DNA of 64,000 bases from Chryseobacterium endalhagicum (GTDB lineage: Bacteria; Bacteroidota; Bacteroidia; Flavobacteriales; Weeksellaceae), in the NCBI RefSeq assembly GCF_016745235.1, contig NZ_JAELVM010000002.1, positions 558,001-622,000 on the forward strand, written 5' to 3'. Below are positions 7,962 through 17,087 of this stretch, piece after piece. The position numbers and the translations under genes are program-made. Under the pieces are notes generated by a model. It ran no database searches, was not told the DNA's origin, and saw only the letters and a program-made list of their open reading frames with translations. Position 1 is the first letter of the stretch; each line of letters starts with the position of its first letter.

Positions 7962-9248
7962 GTGGAGTTATATTATTCATTTTCAGCCTTAATAGTATTG
8001 GCATCAATTTTTGCGTATCTCAATTACAGATTTCTTAAACTTCCGAGTACCATCGGGATCATGGTGATTGCCATTGTGGTTTCCATTTTTCTGGTGATGT
8101 TTGGGGAAACAGTGCTGCCAAGAACTTTCGGACACCTGAACAAATTAATGAACAGTATAGACTTTACGGAGGTGTTGATGGGAGCCATGCTTAATTTCCT
8201 GCTCTTTGCAGGAGGAATCCATATTAACATCAATGACCTGAAGGAACAGTTCCGGCCGGTCCTTATTTTTTCCACGGCAGGAGTCGTGATTTCTACGTTT
8301 GTGGTAGGATTCGGGATGTTTTATCTGCTGCCGTTTTTAGGAATCAAGCTGCCGTTTATCTACTGTCTGGTTTTCGGAGCGCTTATTTCGCCTACAGATC
8401 CTGTAGCGGTTTTGAGTATCCTGAAACAGGCCAATGTTTCCAAATCACTTGAGACAAAAGTGGCCGGAGAGTCTCTTTTCAATGACGGTATGGCGGTAGT
8501 GGTATTTACAGTGGTTTTACAGCTGGCTGTCGGTAAGGAAGTGGATCTTGGGGTTGAAAGTATCGGCCTCCTCCTGATGAAAGAAGCAGGCGGAGGAATT
8601 CTGCTTGGGGTATTACTGGGATGGATCACCTCAAGGCTGATGCGTGAAGTGGATGATTATATTATCTCCGTTCTGGTAACGCTTTCTGTGGTAATGGGCG
8701 GATATCTTATCGCCAGACAGATGCATATTTCAGGACCGTTGACGATGGTTGCCGCAGGTTTATTCATGGGTAATTTCAATGTCAGGTTTAAAATGAAATC
8801 CGTTACTCAGGATTATCTGATTAAATTCTGGGAGCTGATTGACGAAATTCTCAATGCCGTATTATTCCTGTTCATCGGGTTTGAGCTATTGATGATTAAA
8901 GATTTAAAACATTTTATGGTTCCCGGTCTTCTGGCCATTGCCGTTGTTTTAATTGCGCGTCTGGTTTCAATCTGGGTACCTACCAGATTTATGTCCATGA
9001 GAACAAGATTCAGTCCGCAGACGGTAAAAGTTCTGGTCTGGGGAGGAATCCGCGGGGGTGTTTCCATTGCTTTGGCGATGTCCATTCCTAAAAGTGAATA
9101 CAGTGAAATTATCCTGAGCATCACTTACTGCGTAGTCGTTTTCTCGATAATTGTTCAGGGACTTACCATTGCTAAAGTTGCCAATCCGAAAGCCATTGCA
9201 AAAGAAGAGGAAGCGCAGGAGGGTATTGTGGCAGATGAGCATGCTTAA
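7962..9248 (+). CDS. Na+/H+ antiporter (CPA1 family)
   Basis: A 428-residue inner-membrane protein with about 12 transmembrane helices that exchanges Na+ (or K+) for protons. The start codon is GTG at 7962; the residues that follow (ELYYSFSALIVLASIFAYLNYRF) form the first helix directly. Family motifs are present: FGALISPTDPVAVLSILK near residue 145, then AGESLFNDGMAVVVF with the Asn-Asp pair of the ion site, and GGIRGGVSIALAMSIP in a late helix. The length suits the NhaP-like part without a large cytoplasmic tail. It is sandwiched between two DUF4919 genes on the same strand. Confidence 0.9.
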   Translation: MELYYSFSALIVLASIFAYLNYRFLKLPSTIGIMVIAIVVSIFLVMFGETVLPRTFGHLNKLMNSIDFTEVLMGAMLNFLLFAGGIHININDLKEQFRPVLIFSTAGVVISTFVVGFGMFYLLPFLGIKLPFIYCLVFGALISPTDPVAVLSILKQANVSKSLETKVAGESLFNDGMAVVVFTVVLQLAVGKEVDLGVESIGLLLMKEAGGGILLGVLLGWITSRLMREVDDYIISVLVTLSVVMGGYLIARQMHISGPLTMVAAGLFMGNFNVRFKMKSVTQDYLIKFWELIDEILNAVLFLFIGFELLMIKDLKHFMVPGLLAIAVVLIARLVSIWVPTRFMSMRTRFSPQTVKVLVWGGIRGGVSIALAMSIPKSEYSEIILSITYCVVVFSIIVQGLTIAKVANPKAIAKEEEAQEGIVADEHA

Positions 9249-9278
9249 TTATAAATAAAAAACACAACACAAGTTAAT

Positions 9279-9923
9279 ATGAATAAGTTATTTCAGATTA
9301 TTTTTATTCTGAGCTTTGGGTCATATTTTTCTCAGATCAATGTTGAGGAAATTAAAAAGAATGTCACAGAGAACCCTCAGGAATACAATACTTATTTAGA
9401 GACCTTCAAAAAGGATCCGGAAAGCCTTACCCAGCAGCAGATGAATTTGCTTTATTACGGGAGCCGTTTTATGAGCTCCGGTAATGAAATGTCAGATTAT
9501 AATGATGATTACAAAGAAATCTGGAGAATTGCAGAAAAGAAACCTTCAAAAAGTAAAGCTCAGAAAATTCTGGCCAAAGCTGAGGCTGCCTATTCAAAAG
9601 ACCCGTTGAATAAATTTATATTGAGCCATATGGCACATATTTACGATGCTTTAGATGATAAGACCAGAAATGAGCTGGCTGTGACCCAGTATAATGCTAT
9701 AATTAATACCATTAACAGAAGCGGGGACGGGAATTCAGAGGATTCACCTATCTGTGTGATCTGGCCTGGGGATGTTACTTCCCAGATTGATAATTTGAGA
9801 GGCTATGGAACTGCTGCAGATTTTAAACAGAATATGAAGTTTTTGCCGGATGGAAGTATGCTTACTGTTTATTCTATGGGAGCTAAAAAAATATTTGTGA
9901 AACTTGTAGGAGGATTCAGATGA
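9279..9923 (+). CDS. DUF4919 family secreted protein (copy 2)
   Basis: A 214-residue paralogue of the product at 7312-7941. It has a signal peptide (about 1-19), the motif MNLLYYGSRFMSS, a TPR-like middle (KAEAAYSKDPLNKFILSHMAHIYDALDD), the family segment RSGDGNSEDSPICVIWPGDV and an ending strand MGAKKIFVKLVGGFR. Function unknown. Its stop overlaps the next gene start by 4 bases (ATGA), so it is probably translated together with the AlkD-like protein. Confidence 0.75.
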   Translation: MNKLFQIIFILSFGSYFSQINVEEIKKNVTENPQEYNTYLETFKKDPESLTQQQMNLLYYGSRFMSSGNEMSDYNDDYKEIWRIAEKKPSKSKAQKILAKAEAAYSKDPLNKFILSHMAHIYDALDDKTRNELAVTQYNAIINTINRSGDGNSEDSPICVIWPGDVTSQIDNLRGYGTAADFKQNMKFLPDGSMLTVYSMGAKKIFVKLVGGFR

Positions 9924-10639
9924 AAGGAATAATCAAAGAAATACAAGAAGCATTAGCCGTGTTGTCTATCCCGGAAAAAGCGGCATTTTTTCCTAAATTC
10001 TTTAAAACGGGGAAAGGAGAATATGGCGAAGGAGACTTGTTTTTAGGCGTAAAAGTTCCGGATCAGCGATTGGTGGCTAAAGAATATTATTCAAAAATAA
10101 GCCTTCAGGACCTGAGCACTCTGCTGTCTTCAAAATATCATGAGCACAGGCTTACCGCACTTTTCATGCTGATTTCCAGGTTTGAAAAAACGAAGGATAA
10201 AGCAGTGAAAGAAGAGATCATCCAGTTTTATCTGGACCATCTTCCGTATGTGAATAACTGGGATCTTGTGGATTCGAGCTGTTACAAAATTCTTGGCAGA
10301 TATGCTTTTGAAAACGGTAAAGAAGAGCTGTTGAGAAACCTTTCGGATTCTGAAGAAATGTGGCATAAGAGAATTGCCGTAGTTGGGACCATGCATTATG
10401 TGAAAAAGGGTTCGTTTGAGCTTACTAAAGAATTTGTCACCAAAAACCTCTTCCATACTCATGACCTGATGCACAAGGCCAATGGCTGGCTGCTGCGGGA
10501 AATGGGTGAGAAAAATGAAGCAGAGCTGATCTCTTTTCTGAATAAACATTACCACGAAATGCCGCGAACCAGCCTGAGATACGCCATTGAAAAACTGGAC
10601 GAAGAAGTAAGGCAGGATTATCTGAAAGGCAGGATTTAA
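9920..10639 (+). CDS. DNA alkylation repair protein (AlkD-like HEAT repeat)
   Basis: A 239-residue all-helical protein of the AlkD family. AlkD is a DNA glycosylase that excises positively charged alkylated bases such as 3-methyladenine by a HEAT-repeat fold without base flipping. Supporting segments are FFKTGKGEYGEGDLFLGVKVPDQR near the start, EHRLTALFMLI, the core PYVNNWDLVDSSCYKILG with Trp and Asp of the active cleft, WHKRIAVVGTMHYV, and LMHKANGWLLREMGEK. The length fits the family. It overlaps the upstream DUF4919 gene by 4 bases. Confidence 0.9.
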   Translation: MKGIIKEIQEALAVLSIPEKAAFFPKFFKTGKGEYGEGDLFLGVKVPDQRLVAKEYYSKISLQDLSTLLSSKYHEHRLTALFMLISRFEKTKDKAVKEEIIQFYLDHLPYVNNWDLVDSSCYKILGRYAFENGKEELLRNLSDSEEMWHKRIAVVGTMHYVKKGSFELTKEFVTKNLFHTHDLMHKANGWLLREMGEKNEAELISFLNKHYHEMPRTSLRYAIEKLDEEVRQDYLKGRI

Positions 10640-10724
10640 AAAAATAGCTGTTTTCAGTGAAATAACGGACTTCATAAAGTATTTTCAACCGGAATTAAGT
10701 AGTTTTGTGTTTTAAAACTCAATT

Positions 10725-11393
10725 ATGAAAAATTTTATGAAGCTGTTGGTACTGCTTCTGCCTTTGTTGCTGCTGAGCAGCTGTTTTGATATTTTAGATA
10801 AAGTGAATGTCAAAGCTGATGGAAGCGGGGAGTATACCCTTATCCTTAACGCGAGTAAAAGCAAAACAAGGCTGGCTTCTATTTCAAAAATGGAGACCAT
10901 CAACGGAAAAAAAGTTCCCAAAAAGGCTGAAATTGAAGATAAAATCAATGAAGCATCCAGAATATTCAAAGGCACACCCGGAATCACCAATGTGAAAACT
11001 TCAATGGATTTTGATAATTACATCCTTAAACTGAGCTGTAATTTTAAGAAAATCGAAAATATCAACGCCGGTCTGGAACAGCTTAAAGCCAAAAATATCC
11101 TTGGAAAAATGATTCCAACCCAGATCTACAGCCAGAATCTTCAGAAAAAATCATTTACCAGAAATAAGGTCAATACTTTCAAAGCGGATTACGACAAAAT
11201 GGGAAAGGCAGACAAAGAGGTCTTTAACAATGCAAAGTATACCTCCGTGATGCAGTTTGAAAATACTGTAAAATCCCAGACAAACAGCGCTTATGTGCTG
11301 GCCCCGAATAAAAAAGCAGTCAAGCTGGAAGCGGAAATTCTGGATCTTATCTTTCAGAAGAAACAACTACAAAACACCCTATTATTTCAATAA
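10725..11393 (+). CDS. Lipoprotein of unknown function
   Basis: A 222-residue protein with a lipoprotein signal (residues 1-18) and lipobox LLSSC, so Cys19 is the lipid anchor. The mature part starts with FDILDKVNVKADGSGEYTLILN, a beta-rich opening, followed by Lys-rich alpha/beta sequence. I do not recognise a domain beyond a loose likeness to LppM-type or DUF-type envelope lipoproteins, which use a similar KADGSGxYTL opening. It is the first of three genes transcribed together (the next start is 15 bases downstream), all predicted to face the periplasm or sit in the inner membrane. Confidence 0.65.
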   Translation: MKNFMKLLVLLLPLLLLSSCFDILDKVNVKADGSGEYTLILNASKSKTRLASISKMETINGKKVPKKAEIEDKINEASRIFKGTPGITNVKTSMDFDNYILKLSCNFKKIENINAGLEQLKAKNILGKMIPTQIYSQNLQKKSFTRNKVNTFKADYDKMGKADKEVFNNAKYTSVMQFENTVKSQTNSAYVLAPNKKAVKLEAEILDLIFQKKQLQNTLLFQ

Positions 11394-11408
11394 TTTTAAC
11401 ACTCAACC

Positions 11409-13430
11409 ATGAAATCTATAGTAAAAAAAACACAAACAATTGCCTTCATACTTTTTGGTTTTATGCTTGCTTTTGCTCAAAACAGCATGAAAATCCCAAA
11501 CGATGTCGTATTTTATATGGAGATCAACGGGAAGCAGCTTAACCAAAAGATCAACTGGCAGAAGCTTAATCCTTTATTGCATGAATTAAGCAAGAAAAAC
11601 AAAGAAAATTCTTCATGGAATGATTATTCCAAGACGGGAATTAAATATGATGCCACGCAATATCACTACGCGAGCTTTAACGATTCCATACAGACTTATA
11701 CAACGCATTTTATCATCGATAACAAAGCGAAGTTTCAGGAATTCATCAATTCTACCAAGAAAAAAGGATTAGAAATTTCCCAGAAAAAAAACTACTCTTA
11801 TGTGGATATAGATGATGATGTTTTTGTAGCATGGAACAACGACCGTGCGGTTTTAAGCATGGTGAATTATACCAAGCCGTACAAAGATCTCCTGACTGAG
11901 GAAAATGTAGACAGTATTGCTGCTGTAGCCGACAGTGCCGTTGCAGCTATTGTAGACAGTGCTTATGTGACCGAACCGGAGCTGCCTTTTGATTATAAGG
12001 AAGAAATCGTGATGCTGAAAGACGAGATCAAATATTTAAAAGAGAGCATCAAGGAAAATAATAAGGAAATTACAAGGATCCAGAAGGACATCAAATACCT
12101 GGAGAAACACCATAAATATCCAAAGGAAAACGTAGATACGCAGCATTCTGAGGGGGAAACCGAAATGTATCCGCAGGAAGAGGAGTATGCAGAAGCGGAA
12201 ATAGATTCATCATACCAGAAAGAACTGGATTCTATACGCAGAGAAGATTTCAAAATTGTAAAGAAAATTGCAGAAGGAAGATTTGATCAGTATTTCAGCT
12301 CTAGTCTGGAAATTGAAGTTCCTAAAGCAATGCTCACATTCAGAGATCCGAATTCTGATGCATATGTCTACACATATTACGGAAAGCTTATGAACGACGG
12401 GATTTACGGGAAAATGATGAAGCGTTTTGAGTTTGGGCAGTTTTTCAGAAATGCCTATGATTCCAATTCGTACTACAACTTATATTTTGATAAGGATAAA
12501 GTAAAGCTGGTGAACAATTACCAGCATAAAAATTCAGAAACCCAGAAAACAATTTCATCCGTTTATAAAGGAAAGAAAAACAAAAAGCTGGCGGCATTGA
12601 TCAATGACAAAAGTGTGGGTTATTATGTGATGAACGTCAACGGGTCAAAATGTTTTGACATGATGTACAACCTGCTTCAGGATTCCGGAGACGGCGAGTA
12701 CAAAAAAGAAATGGAACTGATGATGGAAACCATGAAGATCATTCTTGATGAAGAAGCCATTACCAAAATAGCTCCAGGAAACGGAATTTTTGTTCTGAAT
12801 GAATTGAAATCCAAACAGGTAGAATACACCGACTACGAATATGATGAAAACTACAATGAGAAGGAAGTGAAGAAAACCAAAGATGTAGCCGTTCCTAATT
12901 TTACCTTTGCTTTTGCTACGGAAAATGAAGGTTACTGGAACCGTGTTTTCAATGTATTGTCTACCAACAAACATTTATCGAAAAATTTCTCAAAAGCCGG
13001 AAACATTTACTCTTTTAAAGACGAAAAAGGAGACGGGTATATGGATCAGCTGTATTTTGTGGTAAAAGACGGGATTGTTTATCTTACAAGTTCTACAGAC
13101 AACCTTTCGGCTCAGAGCCAGTCGGATGTTTCCAAGCAGTGGGCAAAAGATTCATCTAAATATCCGTTGTCAGGAAGACTGGATGTTCAGAAACTTTTAA
13201 TTGGTTTAGAGAAGGAATTTAAAACACCTTCAGAGCGAAAATCACTGGATCTGTTCAGAAAAAATGTAGGGGAAATGTACTACAGAACAGAGGTGAAAGG
13301 CGACAGCGTAGAAACGGAAATTGATTATAAAATTAAAAACTCTTCCGAAAACAGTCTGATGTATTTCTTCGATCTGTTTGATGAGATCTATAAAATCAAT
13401 GAAGCAGAAAAAAAGCCTCAAATCCTATAA
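11409..13430 (+). CDS. Secreted coiled-coil protein of unknown function
   Basis: A 673-residue protein with a signal peptide (about 1-24, ending FAQ). The N-terminal part (MKIPNDVVFYMEINGKQLNQKINWQKLNPLL) resembles bacteroidete proteins that treat inner domains as modified beta barrels, but I cannot name the family. About residues 200-290 form a highly charged coiled coil rich in Glu and Lys. The C-terminal half has a YEYDENYNEKEVKKT element, followed by VAVPNFTFAFATENEGYWNRVF. The same element occurs in the next protein. The gene stops at 13430 and the next begins at 13431 with no gap, which points to translational coupling. Confidence 0.6.
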   Translation: MKSIVKKTQTIAFILFGFMLAFAQNSMKIPNDVVFYMEINGKQLNQKINWQKLNPLLHELSKKNKENSSWNDYSKTGIKYDATQYHYASFNDSIQTYTTHFIIDNKAKFQEFINSTKKKGLEISQKKNYSYVDIDDDVFVAWNNDRAVLSMVNYTKPYKDLLTEENVDSIAAVADSAVAAIVDSAYVTEPELPFDYKEEIVMLKDEIKYLKESIKENNKEITRIQKDIKYLEKHHKYPKENVDTQHSEGETEMYPQEEEYAEAEIDSSYQKELDSIRREDFKIVKKIAEGRFDQYFSSSLEIEVPKAMLTFRDPNSDAYVYTYYGKLMNDGIYGKMMKRFEFGQFFRNAYDSNSYYNLYFDKDKVKLVNNYQHKNSETQKTISSVYKGKKNKKLAALINDKSVGYYVMNVNGSKCFDMMYNLLQDSGDGEYKKEMELMMETMKIILDEEAITKIAPGNGIFVLNELKSKQVEYTDYEYDENYNEKEVKKTKDVAVPNFTFAFATENEGYWNRVFNVLSTNKHLSKNFSKAGNIYSFKDEKGDGYMDQLYFVVKDGIVYLTSSTDNLSAQSQSDVSKQWAKDSSKYPLSGRLDVQKLLIGLEKEFKTPSERKSLDLFRKNVGEMYYRTEVKGDSVETEIDYKIKNSSENSLMYFFDLFDEIYKINEAEKKPQIL

Positions 13431-14669
13431 ATGAACAAAAAGAAACTTATTGTCCCGTTAATTCTTTTACTCGCCGCTGCGGTATGGTTTGTGTTTTTTT
13501 ATAAGAACAAAACATTGAAATTTGTTCCTGAAAATGCAGATGCAGTCGTTTTAATTGATGTAAAAAAATTAACGAGACAATATATTTCAAGCCTGATTAC
13601 CCATCCTTCCAGGTGGTCGGGAAGCAAAACAAAAGATCAAAAAACCGTTTCGTTAAAAGATTCAGGGATCAGAATTCCGGATTTCTTACAGGTTTTCCAC
13701 CTGAAAAATACAAGGTTTTCCGAATGGTACACCGTGCTTGAGCTTAAGAATGCGGAGAAATTCTCAGCTTATTTAAAAAGCCATCAGTTCGTCAGCAAAG
13801 GCGAAAATATCTTCCAAAAAGACCAGATTTTTGTTAAAATTGAAGGTGAATACTGTATGGTGGGAACCTCAGCTTTAGCTTTTAACAAGATCAGTCAGCA
13901 GCTATTTCAATCTTCTGAAAAAAATACACTGAATGCAGAACAGTTTATCCATAACTCCTTAGGAAGTATTTCTTTTATTTCCGGAAAGAGCATTCAAAGC
14001 TTTTCCATTGATTTGAAAAAGGACGAAATAGAGATAAAGAATACGGGCAACCCACAAAATTTAACCTCAATAGATTCTAAACTGCAGCAGAAAAATTTCT
14101 TTTTAGACGCAGAATTAGATGCAGAAAACATCAGAAATTACACATCTCTTTTTAATAAAAGCATTGGAGACTCTTCCGGGATCAGTTATTTTAAAGCCGC
14201 AGCAGATATAGAACAGGTGAATGATACCATCATTAGCTATGAGTATGATGATAATTTTAATGAAGTGGAAAAAAAGACCTTTCAGAAAATTATCCAGCCT
14301 AACTATGTGATGGACCTTCAAACCGCTGCTCCGGAAAAAACGTGGGCGTATTTTCAGCATAAAAAATGGATCAACGATCAGAATCAGTTCACCGCGATCC
14401 CTTTCCAGCCTAACCGTATTGATAAAAGCAATGAAGGAATTACCGTGAAATCTACCAGAAAGCCGATATCATTATCCCCGAAAATTAAAGAAAACTATAT
14501 TCTGATCAGGAACAATCCTTTATTGCTGAATTCTTTAAGCAGTTTATCGCCGGCAGAGAAAAGAATTATCTCAGACGTAGAATATATTTATTACGGAAAT
14601 AAAGCCCGGACGTACTGGCTGAAAATTAAAGCAAAGAAAGGGACGCTGCCTTTAATTTTAAGATGGTAA
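13431..14669 (+). CDS. Membrane-anchored protein of unknown function, partner of the preceding gene
   Basis: A 412-residue protein with one N-terminal transmembrane anchor (about residues 4-22) and a long extracytoplasmic part. It opens with TLKFVPENADAVVLIDVKKL, similar in design to the opening of the preceding protein (an acid- and asparagine-bounded VV-L-D strand). It also carries YEYDDNFNEVEKKT, then IIQPNYVMDLQTAAPEKTWAYF, which aligns with the element in the preceding protein. The two are probably diverged paralogues acting as a pair. The start follows the previous stop directly. No known domain recognised. Confidence 0.6.
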   Translation: MNKKKLIVPLILLLAAAVWFVFFYKNKTLKFVPENADAVVLIDVKKLTRQYISSLITHPSRWSGSKTKDQKTVSLKDSGIRIPDFLQVFHLKNTRFSEWYTVLELKNAEKFSAYLKSHQFVSKGENIFQKDQIFVKIEGEYCMVGTSALAFNKISQQLFQSSEKNTLNAEQFIHNSLGSISFISGKSIQSFSIDLKKDEIEIKNTGNPQNLTSIDSKLQQKNFFLDAELDAENIRNYTSLFNKSIGDSSGISYFKAAADIEQVNDTIISYEYDDNFNEVEKKTFQKIIQPNYVMDLQTAAPEKTWAYFQHKKWINDQNQFTAIPFQPNRIDKSNEGITVKSTRKPISLSPKIKENYILIRNNPLLLNSLSSLSPAEKRIISDVEYIYYGNKARTYWLKIKAKKGTLPLILRW

Positions 14670-14702
14670 ATTTGCAGAAACCGTATTAAAGACAGACTGC
14701 TC

Positions 14703-15041
14703 ATGGCCTTATCTGATATTGCATTACTGAAATCCATCACACACTATTTTCTACATCTGGTTTTTCCGGTTTTCATTGCATTGGTGTTTTTCCGCAAAAA
14801 CTGGAAAAAGGCGTATCTTATTATGCTGGCCACCATGCTGGTAGATCTGGATCATATTTTTGCCAATCCTGTTTTTGATCCTTCAAGAAATAGTATAGGT
14901 TTTCATATTTTGCATTCCTATTATGCTATTGCGGTGTATTTTTTGCTGCTGTTTTTTAAAGGAAATATCAGAATTGCAGCCATTGGTCTTTTGTTTCATA
15001 TGCTGACGGATTTTCTGGATTTTAACCTGTGGCCTCACTAA
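14703..15041 (+). CDS. DUF6122 family membrane protein
   Basis: A 112-residue inner-membrane protein with three or four hydrophobic helices. The sequence HYFLHLVFPVFIALVFF, the loop FRKNWKKAYLIMLATMLVDLDHIFANPVFDPSRNSIGFHILHS and the ending HMLTDFLDFNLWPH are typical for DUF6122. The conserved acid and histidine residues (DLDH, FHILHS, HMLTD) resemble those of the YdjM-like metal-dependent membrane hydrolases, so an enzymatic role is possible. Function is not known. Confidence 0.8.
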   Translation: MALSDIALLKSITHYFLHLVFPVFIALVFFRKNWKKAYLIMLATMLVDLDHIFANPVFDPSRNSIGFHILHSYYAIAVYFLLLFFKGNIRIAAIGLLFHMLTDFLDFNLWPH

Positions 15042-15282
15042 GGGGAAGGAAGATGGAGGAGGGAAGCTGGAAGTTAATATTGGGTTTCAAGATCAATTAA
15101 TGCCATAATAAGTAATAAAGCAGGATTTAAAAGAATAAAAATAGGGGAGTAGCTGTCATTTCCGACTTCAATAACCTCCCTCTTCGTGCTTCTGGCTTCC
15201 TTCCTTATTACATTAAAATATCATTAATATTTTCTTTTGATATTTCAAATTTCATAGATTTTTTGTATTTTGTAGACACTTT
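15042..15282. repeat. Intergenic stretch with imperfect inverted copies of a dispersed repeat
   Basis: A non-coding 241-bp gap. The first 40 bases (GGAAGGAAGATGGAGGAGGG and following) recur in inverted, imperfect form near 15172-15210. A third, related copy (GGGGAGGGAAGATGGAAGTTATTA) is at about 52797-52821. This suggests a dispersed non-coding repeat family. No small gene is seen. Confidence 0.45.
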
Positions 15283-16353
15283 ATGAGATTAAAAGAACTT
15301 TTACATTATACGTATATTTTCCCTGTTCTGGCAGTGGGGTATTACTTTTCCGGCCTGATGGGCGGTGGAGTTATCAATGACATTATTGCAGGGCTTCTGC
15401 TCACCGGAAGTGTTTTATCCGCAGTGCATCACGCAGAAGTGGTGGCTCATAAAGTAGGGGAGCCGTTCGGAACCATTATTCTTGCCCTTTGTATCACCAT
15501 TATTGAAGTCGCACTCATCATCTCACTCATGGTGGCCGGCGGAGATCAGGCGATCACGCTGGCAAGAGATACCGTTTTTGCTGCCGTCATGATTATTCTT
15601 AACGGAATTCTGGGGATCTGTATCCTCGTGGGTGGTGTGAAATACCATGAACAGTTCTTCGCAAGAACTTCTGCAACCACCTATCTGGTAAGTATTGTTT
15701 CCATTCTGGTGCTTACCCTTGTTCTTCCCAATTTTACTTCAAGTGTCAACGGGCCATTTTATAACGAAGCCCAGCTTATATTTATTTCCATTGCCTGTCT
15801 TGTGATCTACGGAGTTTTCCTGATGGTACAGACGGTGCGTCACAGAAGCTATTTTATTGTTCCTGATGAACATCCCGAAGAACATTATATTCCTTCCCTG
15901 AATAAAACGCTGATAAGTTTTGGCTTTCTCGTTGTATGTCTGATTATTGTCGTTTTAATGGCTAAAGGTCTTTCCGGAACCATTGAAGGCATGGTACAGA
16001 GTATTGGAGCGCCGAAATCTTTGGTTGGGGTTATTATTGCGGGAGTTGTACTGCTTCCCGAGGGTGTGGCAGCCATCCGTGCGGCAAGAAGCAACCAGAT
16101 ACAGTCCAGTTTGAATCTGGCATTGGGATCTGCATTGGCGAGTATCGGACTCACGATTCCGGCGGTATCTACCGTTTGTATTGTGTATGATATTCCTCTG
16201 GTATTGGGACTTGATAAAAAAGATATTATCCTGCTTTCGCTATCCGTATTTATTGTGATGCTCTCTTTAAGCCGCGGAAAAACAAATATTCTCTATGGAA
16301 CGGTCTTATTGGTGAATCTTGCTGCTTACATTTTCACGGTCATTGTTCCTTAA
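15283..16353 (+). CDS. chaA: Ca2+/H+ antiporter (ChaA-like)
   Basis: A 356-residue inner-membrane exchanger of the Ca2+:cation antiporter superfamily, which expels Ca2+ (and in E. coli also Na+ or K+) in exchange for protons. About 11 helices are predicted. The two inverted alpha motifs are visible: HHAEVVAHKVGEPFGTIILALCITIIEVALI (residues 48-78) with acidic Glu residues of the ion site, and LLPEGVAAIRAARSNQIQSSLNLALGSALASIGLTIP (residues 260-296). The start at 15283 (RLKELLHYTYIFP) leads straight into the first helix. It appears monocistronic. Confidence 0.9.
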   Translation: MRLKELLHYTYIFPVLAVGYYFSGLMGGGVINDIIAGLLLTGSVLSAVHHAEVVAHKVGEPFGTIILALCITIIEVALIISLMVAGGDQAITLARDTVFAAVMIILNGILGICILVGGVKYHEQFFARTSATTYLVSIVSILVLTLVLPNFTSSVNGPFYNEAQLIFISIACLVIYGVFLMVQTVRHRSYFIVPDEHPEEHYIPSLNKTLISFGFLVVCLIIVVLMAKGLSGTIEGMVQSIGAPKSLVGVIIAGVVLLPEGVAAIRAARSNQIQSSLNLALGSALASIGLTIPAVSTVCIVYDIPLVLGLDKKDIILLSLSVFIVMLSLSRGKTNILYGTVLLVNLAAYIFTVIVP

Positions 16354-16528
16354 TTAGATTCTAGAAGTTAGATGTTAGAAATTAGAAGTTAGAAAAAGTC
16401 AGCTTTTCTGGAGTTTCCGTTTTTTAATCCAAAATCTATAACTCGAATCCAAAATCTCGTATCCCGCATCTCGAAAACCCGCATTCCGAAACTCTCAACC
16501 CCAAAACACTCCGACTCTCAAACTTATA
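16354..16528. repeat. Non-coding repeat-rich spacer
   Basis: The spacer between convergent genes starts with short tandem units (AGAAGTTAGA, TGTTAGAAAT, TAGAAGTTAG) at 16368-16398. It ends with a C-rich tract, 16440-16528, that is shared with 52850-52923: both end in CTCTCAAACTT and contain CCCGCAT-type blocks. This looks like a decayed dispersed repeat. No gene found. Confidence 0.5.
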
Positions 16529-16909
16529 TCACAGTCTCCTCGCCAGCTCCATTTTAAACGCCATCAGCTTGGCAATATTCTCAGATTTGTAAATAGCGGT
16601 GTCCGCATTTTCTCCTGCGAAATTTTCCTCGATAGTGGTTCTCCACAGCTTTAGCCATTGGTCAAAATGCTTTTGCTCCATAGCCTGGATTTCGTTGATG
16701 GGAAAATGGACGCCCATAGGATTTCCTTTATAGCTCATCTGCCCGAAAAGAATAGATTCCCAGAATGAATACATTTTCGGGAGGTGCTTGTCCCAGTCTA
16801 CTTTGGCTACATCATTAAAGAAAAAACCAATCGTCTCATCTTTAACGACTTTAGCGTAAAATGAATTAACGAGATGCTCAATATCCTCTCTTGATTCCAA
16901 TTTTTTCAT
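16529..16909 (-). CDS. Group III truncated hemoglobin
   Basis: A 126-residue truncated globin (2-on-2 fold) that binds heme and small gaseous ligands. The family signature is seen in FYAKVVKDETIGFFFNDVAKVDWDKHLPKMYSFWESILFG (residues 17-56) and in PINEIQAMEQKHFDQWLKLW (70-89), with the proximal histidine in KHFDQW (His81 area). The absence of the Gly-Gly motif and the FFNDVAKVDWDKHLPKMYSFW pattern point to group III (the P class). It is followed by no further gene on its strand and appears to be a single-gene unit. Roles suggested for the group are NO or peroxide handling, not shown here. Confidence 0.92.
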   Translation of the reverse strand: MKKLESREDIEHLVNSFYAKVVKDETIGFFFNDVAKVDWDKHLPKMYSFWESILFGQMSYKGNPMGVHFPINEIQAMEQKHFDQWLKLWRTTIEENFAGENADTAIYKSENIAKLMAFKMELARRL

Positions 16910-17087
16910 ACCTCAAATGTAGTGCAAAATCAAATTAAAAATTCAATCGGCAGCTTGATAAATTTCATAATCAAAAGCTATTTATAATCAAAAGTTAAAT
17001 CGTATACAGGGATTAAATTGTTGATAATCAATCTGTGTCTGGGCATTAATTTTCCTGACGAATTCTACGTTCATCCATTGAATATTG

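Noticed and set aside
16914..16946. TTG-N22-TACATTTG promoter-like pair before the truncated hemoglobin
   Set aside because: The -7 box would be only 4 bases from the ATG, so transcription would begin inside the coding region.
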